From a virus, in IMG/VR virus record IMGVR_UViG_3300044701_002749, positions 1 through 35,187 of that record: 35,187 nt of DNA. One strand, written 5' to 3'. Position numbers and translations under genes: made by a program. The notes beneath the pieces are model-generated. The model did no database searches and was not told where the DNA came from. It saw only the letters and a program-made list of their open reading frames with translations. The first letter of the stretch is position 1. Each line of letters begins with the position of its first letter. Below are positions 18,840 to 27,958 of the stretch, piece after piece.

Positions 18840-20957
18840 ATGCCATATAATGTAAATTTTACTGATAGTGCAAAATTACCTATTACCGTTAACGACAGCA
18901 CTAATAATACAGAAACAAGTTTAATATTTCCAGGTAGAAATACTACAGGATACGGTCAAAACATTGCAGAAAATTTTTTACGTCTTTTAGAAAATTTCGC
19001 CAGTGCATCCAAGCCTCAAAATCCAGTAGAGGGACAACTATATTTTAATACAACTAATAAAAGTTTAGAAATATATGATGGTACTAACTGGAAATCAGCT
19101 AGTAATATCAGAGTCGATAATAATGAACCTAGCCTGGCTACAGCAGAAACCGGTGAGTTATGGGTAGATACTAATAATCAACAACTTTATATTTTCAGCG
19201 GAGAACGCTGGATTCTAGTTGGACCAAATTTTTCTACAGGATTAAGAAGTGGTCCTCTAGTTGAACAAATCGTCGATAGTACTAATCAAAATCGAGTGAT
19301 TGTTGTTTTCTACATAGAAGATACTCCTGTGATAATTGTTTCTAAAGACAGTTTTACACCTAAGATAGCTATCACTGGTTTTGCGACGATTAAGTCTGGT
19401 GTAAATATTTCTTCTGTCAGCGATATTGGAACAGGTAGTTTTTCTCCTAAATTTTATGGAGCAGCACTAAATTCAGATTCTTTGAATGTAGCAGGAGCAG
19501 AGATCCCCGCCACTAGATTTTTAAGATCGGATGTTTTAAACACCACTGAACAAGGTTTTAATATTAAAAATAATCAGGGTCTGACATTAGGTGTTGATGG
19601 TACTTTTAGTCTAAGCGTTTCGTCGGGTGCAGGAAAAATTTATAATTCCTCGGCCGGAAGCAGTATTGATATACAAACCAATCAAGATAATAGACCAGTC
19701 ACAGTACTTAGAGTAATTGATAATAAGATAGCTATTAATAAAAATGTTCCAGATGAAGCATTAGATGTCAGCGGCAATTTTAAATTAGATGGTTCTATAA
19801 TTTTAACTTCTACAAACGAAAGTACTAATTTTAATAATGGAACGATTAGAACAGCCGGCGGTATAGCTGTAGCAAAAAATATTTTAGTCGGCACTACGCT
19901 CAGTGTTACGGGTATTATTACAACTAGTAATGTAAAACCGTCTGTTACTGACACATATAGTTTAGGACAAAGTGCTGATTTACGATACAATGCTGTCTAT
20001 ACTAAAAATTTATATGCTCAAAATCTTTTTGGAATTTTAACCGGGAATATCACCGGCAATGCTACAACAGCAACTAATTTAAAGTTTCCAACGTTGTTTA
20101 AAACTACAGGAGCTGTTACATCGACTGTAGAAACATTTACAGGTACTGAAGGATCTATCACTCTTGAAACTTCGCTAACCAGTGAAATAATTAGCGGTCA
20201 AGCAAGAGCCCCTACTGAAAGATATCCTTTAGATAAGAATGACGATTTATTAATTTTTAGATCTTCACCATCTGTTACAGGCGGATCAACTGGATTATTC
20301 AAGGTTAGTAAACAAGAATTTTTGCAAGATGCAATTATACCTATTGGAGGTATTATTCCTTTCGCAGGCGAAACTATTCCTGTTGGTTACTTATTATGCG
20401 ATGGTAGAGAAATTGAAATATCTAGATATAGAACTTTATACAATGTGATTGGAAACGCCTATGGCGCCTCTACATTAGGTTTTGAGACATTTAAACTTCC
20501 GGATCTCAGAGGAAGATTTGTCCTTGGTAGAGATGATATGGATAACAAAGATGACGGTGTTATTCCTGGATTAGTGCAGGCAGCGCCTCCTGCTACGGGA
20601 CAAGTCGCAGGCAAATCCTCTGGACCTTCTGGCAGAGTAGAAGGTGTCGAAGCACAGACAATTGGCGGTACAGGAGGATCTTCGGATCAAATTCTAACGG
20701 TAGCTAATTTGCCTGATCATGAGCACGATATGATTGGATCTGCTGGTGAACAATATCACGCAACAAGAGCAGATAGTGCGGTTCCTACAGATCTTGGATC
20801 TTTTCCAGGAAGAGGTGGTACAACACCTTCTCAGACTCAATATCTTCCATCGAGTGGAGGCATTAAAACTAGTGAAACTTTGTCAACAGCATTTTCTACA
20901 ATGAATCCGTTTTTGACATTAAATTTTATTATTAGATCAGGACCAACAGAATTCTAA
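18840..20957 (+). CDS. Tail-fibre protein 1 with C-terminal tail-collar domain
   Basis: Probable short-tail-fibre-like receptor-binding protein (705 aa). Residues about 1-190 form the N-terminal domain shared with the next three genes (LENFASASKP, GQLYFNTTNKSLEIYDG, GELWVDTNNQQLYIFSG); it probably anchors the fibre. The middle is a shaft with GGIAVAKNILVGTTLSVTG and LTGNITGNATTAT. From about residue 500, GGIIPFAGETIPVGYLLCDG followed by LPDLRGRFVLGRDD is a phage tail-collar domain, the fold found in T4 gp12. LPDHEHD and the ending NPFLTLNFIIRSGP are typical for such tips. In T4 gp12 the distal domain contains bound metal; the histidines here are compatible with that but unproven. ATG follows the previous stop by two bases, with GAGG upstream. 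The receptor is unknown. Confidence 0.8.
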   Translation: MPYNVNFTDSAKLPITVNDSTNNTETSLIFPGRNTTGYGQNIAENFLRLLENFASASKPQNPVEGQLYFNTTNKSLEIYDGTNWKSASNIRVDNNEPSLATAETGELWVDTNNQQLYIFSGERWILVGPNFSTGLRSGPLVEQIVDSTNQNRVIVVFYIEDTPVIIVSKDSFTPKIAITGFATIKSGVNISSVSDIGTGSFSPKFYGAALNSDSLNVAGAEIPATRFLRSDVLNTTEQGFNIKNNQGLTLGVDGTFSLSVSSGAGKIYNSSAGSSIDIQTNQDNRPVTVLRVIDNKIAINKNVPDEALDVSGNFKLDGSIILTSTNESTNFNNGTIRTAGGIAVAKNILVGTTLSVTGIITTSNVKPSVTDTYSLGQSADLRYNAVYTKNLYAQNLFGILTGNITGNATTATNLKFPTLFKTTGAVTSTVETFTGTEGSITLETSLTSEIISGQARAPTERYPLDKNDDLLIFRSSPSVTGGSTGLFKVSKQEFLQDAIIPIGGIIPFAGETIPVGYLLCDGREIEISRYRTLYNVIGNAYGASTLGFETFKLPDLRGRFVLGRDDMDNKDDGVIPGLVQAAPPATGQVAGKSSGPSGRVEGVEAQTIGGTGGSSDQILTVANLPDHEHDMIGSAGEQYHATRADSAVPTDLGSFPGRGGTTPSQTQYLPSSGGIKTSETLSTAFSTMNPFLTLNFIIRSGPTEF

Positions 20958-20967
20958 GGTAAAGAAA

Positions 20968-22986
20968 ATGGCGTATACAATTAATAAAACTGACGGAACA
21001 ATTTTAACTACTCTAGCTGACGGTCAGTTAGATAATGTAACTACTGATCTTACTCTTATAGGAAAAAATTACAGCGGTTTTGGAGATGCATTAAATGAAA
21101 ATTTTGTAAAGCTATTAGAAAATTTTGCCGGATCGGCGATCCCAACAAATGCTATTCGAGGTCAAATATGGTTTGATACTTCTGAATCTAAGTTAAAAGT
21201 TTACAATGGATCCTCTTTCCAACCAGTTTCTAGTGCAACTATAGCCGATTCTCTTCCTACTGACATTGCTATTGGTGATTTGTTTTTTAATAGCACTGAC
21301 AAACAACTTTATTTTTATGATGGTACTAATCCTATTTTATTAGGCCCTGATTATTCTCAAAGTCAAGGACTAAGCGGATTAAAAGTAGTAAATGTATTAG
21401 ATGATCGTAATCAAACAAGAATCGTAACTTTATTATATGTTAATGCAGTTCTATTAGGAATTTTTTCTAAAGATACATTTACACCAAAAACAGAAATCTC
21501 GGGATTTGGCCGAATTGAAATTATACCAGGATTTAATCAAGCTACCGCAGCAGGAATCAAATTTGCAGTTACAGCAACAAATTCAGATAGATTAGGAAAT
21601 CAACCAGCATCTTCTTATGTTAGAAGCGATACAAGCGGATCTATTGAAGGTGATCTTAGTATACGAGATAATCTTCTTGTAGGAAGCGACGAACAATTTC
21701 AGTTAGTTGTAGATAACTCGAATGTACAAATGGCTAACATTGCCAACAATAAGAGTTTTAAAATATCTGTTAAAAAAGATCTAGAATCAGAAGATGCTAT
21801 AACCATCGATCCTATTACACGAACTATAGGAATATATGATAATAACAATTATATCAGTAGTCAGGTTAATATCGGTGGATCTTTATCTATAGCAGGAAAT
21901 ATAACAATTAACGGCTCCCTTACAGTAAATGATGGCGATGTAACTATTGTAAAAACTACCGAATTAAATGTTGAAGATAAGTTAATTGTCTTGGCACAGA
22001 CAGGAGACAGCAGTCTTAATAGAGATGAATATGCTGACGAAGGCGGCGTAGTATTGAAAGGGGCATACTTCGATGAAGAGGTAAGCAGCCCTACATATAA
22101 TACCTGGGTATTAAGAGATCATATATTCCAATGGAGCAATGGAAATAAAGCAGTCTCAGGAACAAGAATGGCCCTAGCAGACGACGCCTGGAATAGTTCC
22201 GAACATATAAATTTAGAAGCAGGTAAGGCATTTAAAATAAATGGAACTACTGTAATAGATGGTAGTAGCTTAGGTCCAGGAATTACTAGTATACCAGGAG
22301 TAACCAGTTTTGGTCCTCAGATATTTGTTCAAATTGGTCCTTCTGCAGGATCTCCGATATTGAGAATAGAGCAAAATAGATTATCTGCTGTTGCTGTAAA
22401 CTCTGACATACAGATCACGCCCAACGGTACAGGAAATGTACAGCTAAGACAGGTCACAGGAGCTACCTATGGAACACAGACTAATGTAGGATTTCCCTTG
22501 TTAAGAGGTGTTGCAACAACATCGCAGGTGACACCAAGTCAAACTGGTGAATCAAAAACATTATTATCTTCTACAGAATTAACAGAAGCCACTAACAAAC
22601 AATATGTTTTAAATTTTGTTAGAACTAGGGCGTTAGTTTTTAGTATGGATATTTCAGACGGATTAACAAATCCGGCAATCGAAGGAATATTAGCCACATT
22701 GGCTCCTATCACAGAATATGAAGTAGGAACAGTAGCACGAGTATTATGTACATCATTAACAAATGCCAATTCTACAGCAGATGTGGAATCTTCTAAGTCT
22801 GTATCGTTTACTAATTTCTTAACACCGCCTAGCGGATCGCCAGGCACATCACCGGGGATATCGTCTGTTTCTTTTACATCGGTTACTGTACCAGCACAAA
22901 CCATCCAAGTTTCACCTAGAACAGTTAAAACCTTTCAAGTACAAATTGGTGTCGGTTGGAAATATATCAGTGAAACATTCGTTTAA
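20968..22986 (+). CDS. Tail-fibre protein 2 (672 aa)
   Basis: Fibre-like virion protein, paralogous to its neighbours in the first 190 residues or so (IGKNYSGFGDALNENFVKLL, GQIWFDTSESKLKVYNG, GDLFFNSTDKQLYFYDG, FSKDTFTPKTEISGFG). A middle module (about residues 305-430; INGSLTVNDGDVTIVKTTEL, EDKLIVLAQTGDSS, YNTWVLRDHIFQWSNGNKAV) resembles the equivalent part of fibre 3. The C-terminal part differs from every other fibre here: a Pro/Ser-rich segment (LTPPSGSPGTSPG) followed by a short beta ending VGWKYISETFV. No tail-collar or AEYADLAE domain is present. The start is supported by AAGG about ten bases upstream. The likely role is a structural fibre or connector; host-receptor contact cannot be judged. 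Confidence 0.7.
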   Translation: MAYTINKTDGTILTTLADGQLDNVTTDLTLIGKNYSGFGDALNENFVKLLENFAGSAIPTNAIRGQIWFDTSESKLKVYNGSSFQPVSSATIADSLPTDIAIGDLFFNSTDKQLYFYDGTNPILLGPDYSQSQGLSGLKVVNVLDDRNQTRIVTLLYVNAVLLGIFSKDTFTPKTEISGFGRIEIIPGFNQATAAGIKFAVTATNSDRLGNQPASSYVRSDTSGSIEGDLSIRDNLLVGSDEQFQLVVDNSNVQMANIANNKSFKISVKKDLESEDAITIDPITRTIGIYDNNNYISSQVNIGGSLSIAGNITINGSLTVNDGDVTIVKTTELNVEDKLIVLAQTGDSSLNRDEYADEGGVVLKGAYFDEEVSSPTYNTWVLRDHIFQWSNGNKAVSGTRMALADDAWNSSEHINLEAGKAFKINGTTVIDGSSLGPGITSIPGVTSFGPQIFVQIGPSAGSPILRIEQNRLSAVAVNSDIQITPNGTGNVQLRQVTGATYGTQTNVGFPLLRGVATTSQVTPSQTGESKTLLSSTELTEATNKQYVLNFVRTRALVFSMDISDGLTNPAIEGILATLAPITEYEVGTVARVLCTSLTNANSTADVESSKSVSFTNFLTPPSGSPGTSPGISSVSFTSVTVPAQTIQVSPRTVKTFQVQIGVGWKYISETFV

Positions 22987-22997
22987 TGGAGCGTTAG

Positions 22998-25130
22998 ATG
23001 GCTTATGTAATTAATAAATTCAACGGTGAAAGATTAACAGTTCTAGAAGATGGAACCTTAGACAGTTCTACGAGTTTAGGTCTTGTAGGAAGAAACTATA
23101 CTGGGTATGGAGAAATACAAAATGAAAATTTTGTGTTTATATTGGAGAATTTTGCTAATTCAACAGCTCCATCTAAACCCATAACTGGGCAAACTTGGTA
23201 TAACACATCGACTAAAACATTAAATGTTTATAGCGGAACCGGATGGGCACCTGCTGGTGGAGCCGCAGTTTCTAATACAGCACCAAATTCAGCCATAGAT
23301 GCTGCCTCTACTAATCCTATTCCCGGAGCATTATGGTTTAAAAATAATACTAATCAATTGTATGTTTCGGATGGTGTCGAATGGAACCTCATAGGCCCGG
23401 AAGCTATTGAAAATTTTGGAATAACAAAATTAATAAGCAAATCCATTTCAGATGTTAACGGAGTACAACATCCAGCGGCATTATTTTACAGTAATAATGA
23501 ACCTATTGCGATCTATACAAGTGATTCATTTACGATTAATACTTCAGAAAATTTGGTCGGATATACTGCTCTTGTAAGAGGAATAAATTTAAAATCTGGA
23601 ACAAGTTTAAACGGAAACGTATTAGGTAATTCTACCAGCGCCACTAGGTTAGAAAATTATGTAAACATTAACGGAATTCCTTTTAATGGTACACAAAGTA
23701 TAAACATAAAATCTTCTACAACTAATACTCTTTCAAGAGGAACATACCTTATAGGAAGTAATTTTGACGGTAGCTCCGCTACTACATGGTCAGTCGATGC
23801 ATCCTCGTCTAATATAATAGGAAAGGTAGTGGTTAGAGACAGTTCTGGAAATTTCAGTGCGGGTACTGTTACTGCTGATCTAATAGGAGATGTTACAGGT
23901 AATGTTACATCTATTTCAGGCACAAGTAGATTTGATGTAGTAGAGGCGAACACATTCGTTGGAAACACTTTAACAGGTAATGCTAGAACTGCATCTAGAT
24001 TGGCTACATCAGTTACAATTAACGGAGTCTCTTTTGACGGTAGTGCGAATATCACGGTTCCTGCCTCCGCTAATACATTAACAGGAAATACAATACCTTC
24101 AAATGTTACACAATCAAGTTTAACTTCTATAGGAACATTGGCCGATTTAAATGTAGGAGAATTTGGTGTAAAAATTGGTAGCGGCCAACAACTAAAATTA
24201 TATTTAGACAGTAATAACCCAATCATTGAATCCACAGTTGTAAGCGGTGGTTTAAGTTTTGAAATTAATGATTCCCCTCAGAGTCAAAACAATCCTTCAG
24301 TTTCCTTTATAAGCTCAGCTCAGTCAGTGGTACTTGGTGGTGAAAATTATCCTGCATTTACCAAGACAAAAAGCGGAACTATAAATCTTGGTTTACCAGA
24401 TTTTAAATGGAACAAAGTGTATGCTACAGAATATCAAGGTAGTATATCAAGAGTAGGATCTTTATATCCTACAGTAGGCGGAACAACAATTACTGCTAAT
24501 GCAGACGTTATTATAACAGGTAATCTTACTATTCAAGGTACAACATTATCAGTTAATTCGACTGTTGTAAATGTAGCAGATAAAACTTTAACTCTTGCAT
24601 CTGGATCTCCAAGTTCTGCAGCAGCAGATCAATCAGGACTATTAATTGACGGATCATTTGCTGAATTTTATTATAGAGCAACAGGCGATAAATGGGTTTC
24701 TAATAAAGATATAGATGTAGGGTCAAATAAATTTCGAGGTAGAGCAACATCAGCCGAATACGCAGATTTAGCCGAAAACTATGTAGCAGATAGACTGTAC
24801 GAACCTGGTACAGTTTTAGATTTTGGTGGAGAGTTTGAAGTTACTGTAGCAGAGGACGAAACCAGAAGAGTAGCCGGAATCGTATCAACTAATCCTGGAT
24901 ATTTAATGAATTCTGAATGCAAGGGAAAATACGTTGTAGCTTTAGCACTAGAAGGTAGGGTTCCTTGCAAAGTCAGGGGAAAAATACGCAAGGGCGATTT
25001 GCTTACCAGCGGAGGAAATGGATATGCTAGACCGTCAATTGATCCAAAAATTGGAACTATTGTAGGAAAAGCTCTTGAAGATTTCGATGGCCCAGACGGA
25101 GTTATAGAAGTGGTTGTTTGTAAATTATAA
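22998..25130 (+). CDS. Tail-fibre protein 3 with C-terminal AEYADLAE domain
   Basis: Fibre-like protein (710 aa). The shared N-terminal domain covers about residues 1-190 (VGRNYTGYGEIQNENFVFIL, GALWFKNNTNQLYVSDG). Two shaft repeats follow, VNINGIPFNGTQSINI (about 220-235) and VTINGVSFDGSANITV (about 337-352), of a type widespread in phage fibres. A module near 500-560 (NLTIQGTTLSVNSTVVNVAD) is related to one in fibre 2. The last 130 residues (from about 580: SAEYADLAENYVADRLYEPG, VAGIVSTNPGYLMNSEC, VALALEGRVPCKVRGKIRKG) are shared with fibre 4. Layout and motifs recall the self-cleaving C-terminal domain of phage appendages (peptidase G2 type), but no catalytic residues were verified. GGAG precedes the start. 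Confidence 0.75.
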   Translation: MAYVINKFNGERLTVLEDGTLDSSTSLGLVGRNYTGYGEIQNENFVFILENFANSTAPSKPITGQTWYNTSTKTLNVYSGTGWAPAGGAAVSNTAPNSAIDAASTNPIPGALWFKNNTNQLYVSDGVEWNLIGPEAIENFGITKLISKSISDVNGVQHPAALFYSNNEPIAIYTSDSFTINTSENLVGYTALVRGINLKSGTSLNGNVLGNSTSATRLENYVNINGIPFNGTQSINIKSSTTNTLSRGTYLIGSNFDGSSATTWSVDASSSNIIGKVVVRDSSGNFSAGTVTADLIGDVTGNVTSISGTSRFDVVEANTFVGNTLTGNARTASRLATSVTINGVSFDGSANITVPASANTLTGNTIPSNVTQSSLTSIGTLADLNVGEFGVKIGSGQQLKLYLDSNNPIIESTVVSGGLSFEINDSPQSQNNPSVSFISSAQSVVLGGENYPAFTKTKSGTINLGLPDFKWNKVYATEYQGSISRVGSLYPTVGGTTITANADVIITGNLTIQGTTLSVNSTVVNVADKTLTLASGSPSSAAADQSGLLIDGSFAEFYYRATGDKWVSNKDIDVGSNKFRGRATSAEYADLAENYVADRLYEPGTVLDFGGEFEVTVAEDETRRVAGIVSTNPGYLMNSECKGKYVVALALEGRVPCKVRGKIRKGDLLTSGGNGYARPSIDPKIGTIVGKALEDFDGPDGVIEVVVCKL

Positions 25131-25143
25131 GAATAGTTTAACG

Positions 25144-25152
25144 CATAAATAC
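25144..25152 (+). promoter_or_regulatory. Late-promoter-like box before fibre 4
   Basis: CATAAATAC differs from the T4 late box TATAAATA only at its first base. It lies in the 41-bp gap before the fourth fibre gene, the longest gap among the fibre genes. The GGAG ribosome binding site follows at 25161-25164. No -35-like element is needed for T4-type late promoters. This is the best match in the window. Confidence 0.5.
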
Positions 25153-25171
25153 TGAATATCGGAGTTTATAG

Positions 25172-26920
25172 ATGGCATATCAAGTTGATAAATTTAACGG
25201 CACTTTTTTAGTATCAGTCGATGACGGTACTATTGACACTACTACAGATCTAAGATTTGTTGGTAAAAATTATGCTGGTTATGGCGAAGTGCAAAATGAA
25301 AATTTTCTTCACTTGCTAGAGAATTTTGCCAATACGACAGCCCCTCCAAAAAGAATTACAGGTCAAATTTGGTTTGATACTGGTAGTAAAAAGCTTAAGT
25401 TTTTTGACGGTACTAGATTTAGAACTGCTAGTGGTGCAGAGATTGGAGTTGAACCACCTCCGGGATTACAACCAGGAGATATGTGGTTTGACACAAGTGC
25501 AGAACAACTTTATACCTGGAATGGGTCAGAGTACATATTAATTGGACCTGAAGCCAGCCCTACTACCGGTGAATCTGCAGCAGTTCAAGATACAGTAAAA
25601 GATGATGTTAATAATAATCACTCTATTTTAAAATTAGTTTCCGAAGGAGAAGTTGTTGCGATCCTAAGTGCCGATGCTTTTAGATTGAATACATCTAACC
25701 CTATCACAGGTTTTCTAGATATTAAGAAAGGCATTAACTTAGTTAACACCAACGGAACTACAGGAGTTACCAGTACAGATCATTATTTTTGGGGCACTTC
25801 TTCTAATGCTTTAAAGTTAGGTGGTTTTTCTGCTACAGATTTTGTAAGAGCCGGCGCAGCTACTTTTTCAACAGGTTTGTCTGTAGCTGATTCGGGAATA
25901 ACTATCGGTGATCAAAACGATTTGAGAATTTGGGTTGAAGATGGTAATAATGTTTTGTTAGAAAATCAGCTTGGTGATAACATAACATTTAGAATTAAGA
26001 CAGCGATAGATCTTGATGTTTTAAGAATTGGAACTACTGGAGTATTTCCAGCAGCAGATGCAACGTTTAATTTAGGAACAACGGGTTCATCCTGGCTACA
26101 GGTTACTGCTTCAACATTTAACGGTTCATTAGTGGGTAATGTTACCGGAAACACAACTGGTGTTCATAAAGGAAATGTGCTAGCCAGCGACAATTCTGTG
26201 GCATATAATGCTACCACTAAAGTTTATACTGGTAGTCTTACAGGTAATGTCACAGGTAACGTCACAGGTAGCGTTACAGGAACTGCAACATCAGCATCTA
26301 CGTTAGGAGGTGTTTCTGCATCCGAAGCTGTGGCTAACAGCACTATTCCTATAAGAAACTCGTCAGGAAATATTTTAGCAAATCAATTTGTAGGAATTTC
26401 GGATAAAAGTGATAGATTAAGAATTAATGATGGTGCGTCCGACACAGATCCAAATTATCGTTCAGCAAAGACTACAGCAACAGCCAGTACTATAGCAGCT
26501 AGAGATGCATCCGGTGATATATATGCTGTTAAGTTTAGAGGCACAGCCACAGCAGCAGAATACGGCGATTTAGCAGAAAAATACCTACCAGATCAAGATT
26601 ATGAAGTAGGAACAGTTGTGTCTGTAGGCGGCGAAAAAGAGATCACAGCATCAAAATTTGGAGATAGAGCGATAGGAGTTATTTCAGAGTTCCCTGCATA
26701 TCTTATGAACAACAATTTATCTGGTGGTGTAGCAGTAGCACTTAAGGGAAGAGTCCCTGTTAAAGTTGTAGGATCAATTAAAAAGGGCGATCGTCTAATC
26801 GCAGTCAATAACGGTACTGCTCAAAAAGCTACCCATCATTCGCATTCTGATGTGTTTGCTATAGCCTTAGAAACCAACGATGAAGTACAGCAAAAACTTG
26901 TTGAATGTATTGTAATATAA
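25172..26920 (+). CDS. Tail-fibre protein 4 with C-terminal AEYADLAE domain
   Basis: The shortest fibre-like protein of the set (582 aa). The shared N-terminal domain spans about residues 1-180 (VGKNYAGYGEVQNENFLHLL, GQIWFDTGSKKLKFFDG, GDMWFDTSAEQLYTWNG). The shaft includes a tandem run of GSLT/GNVT/GNVT/GSVT units encoded by 12-bp repeats (26231-26290). The C-terminal domain (from about 455: AAEYGDLAEKYLPDQDYEVG, IGVISEFPAYLMNNNLSGG, VALKGRVPVKVVGSIKKGD) matches fibre 3. It may be an intramolecular maturation or trimerisation domain; cleavage is unproven. A late-promoter-like box and GGAG precede the start, so this gene may begin its own transcript, unlike fibres 1-3. Confidence 0.75.
   Translation: MAYQVDKFNGTFLVSVDDGTIDTTTDLRFVGKNYAGYGEVQNENFLHLLENFANTTAPPKRITGQIWFDTGSKKLKFFDGTRFRTASGAEIGVEPPPGLQPGDMWFDTSAEQLYTWNGSEYILIGPEASPTTGESAAVQDTVKDDVNNNHSILKLVSEGEVVAILSADAFRLNTSNPITGFLDIKKGINLVNTNGTTGVTSTDHYFWGTSSNALKLGGFSATDFVRAGAATFSTGLSVADSGITIGDQNDLRIWVEDGNNVLLENQLGDNITFRIKTAIDLDVLRIGTTGVFPAADATFNLGTTGSSWLQVTASTFNGSLVGNVTGNTTGVHKGNVLASDNSVAYNATTKVYTGSLTGNVTGNVTGSVTGTATSASTLGGVSASEAVANSTIPIRNSSGNILANQFVGISDKSDRLRINDGASDTDPNYRSAKTTATASTIAARDASGDIYAVKFRGTATAAEYGDLAEKYLPDQDYEVGTVVSVGGEKEITASKFGDRAIGVISEFPAYLMNNNLSGGVAVALKGRVPVKVVGSIKKGDRLIAVNNGTAQKATHHSHSDVFAIALETNDEVQQKLVECIVI
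26231..26290 (+). repeat. 12-bp tandem repeat in fibre 4 shaft
   Basis: Five consecutive 12-bp units: GGTAGTCTTACA, GGTAATGTCACA, GGTAACGTCACA, GGTAGCGTTACA and a divergent GGAACTGCAACA. In frame they encode GSLT, GNVT, GNVT, GSVT, GTAT. A copy-number change would add or remove four residues without shifting frame. Similar GNVTG or GNITGNAT peptides occur in fibres 1 and 3. Confidence 0.85.
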
Positions 26921-26932
26921 GGAAGAATAAAA

Positions 26933-27952
26933 ATGGCATCAGTCGGATCACAAATATCAGCAGCGGACTATAACGCTATTAGAAATAAAATCATAGCTGT
27001 TATGGGCACAGGTACAACGAATCCCACTACCGGAGTGACTGATTATACATTTGGCTATGGACAGCAGTTAATGAGTTCCTCTGTATCAGAAGGACAATCT
27101 ATTACTAAGGCACAGTTTGAAAATCTAAAAAGTGATATACTTAACGCTAGATTGCACCAAGACGGAACTAGCCCCACAGTAACAACTGTGAATAGCGGCG
27201 ATGTTATCCGATACGGAGCTACACACCCTATAACACAGTATGATTCTTTAACTACTACGGCAATTGCCAACAAATTTAATCTTGGAACCGGATATTTTAG
27301 TACAGTAGCAGTTAAAGATAGTGGTGGCACAGATCTTGTTATGCCTATTACAAGAACTACTAGCTGGAGTTCTGCAGTTTCTTGTACAGTTACAGTTACA
27401 TTTCCTAGCTCAGATGCAATGCGTTACTTTTTTAACAGCGGAGGCAGAGTAAATTTTAATAGTAGTAGAACAGGCGGCGCCTCGTCCTCTCAAAATACTA
27501 TTTGGTCTAGTACTTTAACGTCTGCTGGCACACAAGGGTTAGGTGCAGCTAACAGTGGAAATCAGGGAGTTAATTTTTATAATCTCACAACATCTGATCA
27601 AATTTGGTATTCAATTACGTCTTCGGCTCCTTATGCTTCAAACACATGGAGATTACGAGCCAGATTAGTAAGTGGAGCGGTAGGCACTTCTACGTTCACA
27701 GCAACATCTATTGTTTTCACAATTACCTGGACTGACGGATATACAGATCCTGATACGAACGCTGGAAATCCGGCATTGACTAACCCGCCGGCGGATGTAG
27801 TGGATGGAACTTTGAATTTAACAGTTACCCAAACTTATGCTGGAAGTACAGCAGGAATCAATTTATTACCTATAGTAACTCCGCCTACTGTTCAACCAGT
27901 TTGGACAATTACTTTACCTACATACAGCAATACTGCAATCTCCGGTTCATAA
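26933..27952 (+). CDS. Putative structural protein after the fibre array (339 aa)
   Basis: Not confidently recognised. It lacks the shared fibre N-terminal domain. Residues about 1-95 look helical and polar (ISAADYNAIRNKIIAVMG, ITKAQFENLKSDILNARLHQ); the remainder is Ser/Thr/Gly-rich and beta-like with a long aromatic-poor stretch (FNSSRTGGASSSQNTIW). The ending contains LTNPPADVVDGTLNLTVTQT. The composition fits a virion or fibre-tip protein, and I recall proteins of this kind beside fibre genes in marine myoviruses. AAGGAAG lies upstream of the ATG. A 60-bp gap with a hairpin follows, so this is probably the last gene of the fibre transcription unit. It could be an adhesin, a fibre tip or a minor head/tail protein; the sequence does not decide. 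Confidence 0.55.
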   Translation: MASVGSQISAADYNAIRNKIIAVMGTGTTNPTTGVTDYTFGYGQQLMSSSVSEGQSITKAQFENLKSDILNARLHQDGTSPTVTTVNSGDVIRYGATHPITQYDSLTTTAIANKFNLGTGYFSTVAVKDSGGTDLVMPITRTTSWSSAVSCTVTVTFPSSDAMRYFFNSGGRVNFNSSRTGGASSSQNTIWSSTLTSAGTQGLGAANSGNQGVNFYNLTTSDQIWYSITSSAPYASNTWRLRARLVSGAVGTSTFTATSIVFTITWTDGYTDPDTNAGNPALTNPPADVVDGTLNLTVTQTYAGSTAGINLLPIVTPPTVQPVWTITLPTYSNTAISGS

Positions 27953-27958
27953 TCTTGT

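Noticed and set aside
23657-24235. Reverse-strand open frame of 192 codons within fibre 3
   Set aside because: It lies fully inside a well-supported fibre gene, has no ribosome binding site of note and translates to low-complexity Val/Pro/Leu-rich sequence expected opposite Gly/Thr/Asn-rich fibre coding. Similar antisense frames elsewhere in the window were rejected for the same reason.
18840-26920. Diversity-generating retroelement acting on a fibre tip
   Set aside because: Fibre tips are common targets, but no reverse transcriptase, no near-identical template/variable repeat pair and no A-biased variable segment were seen in the window.
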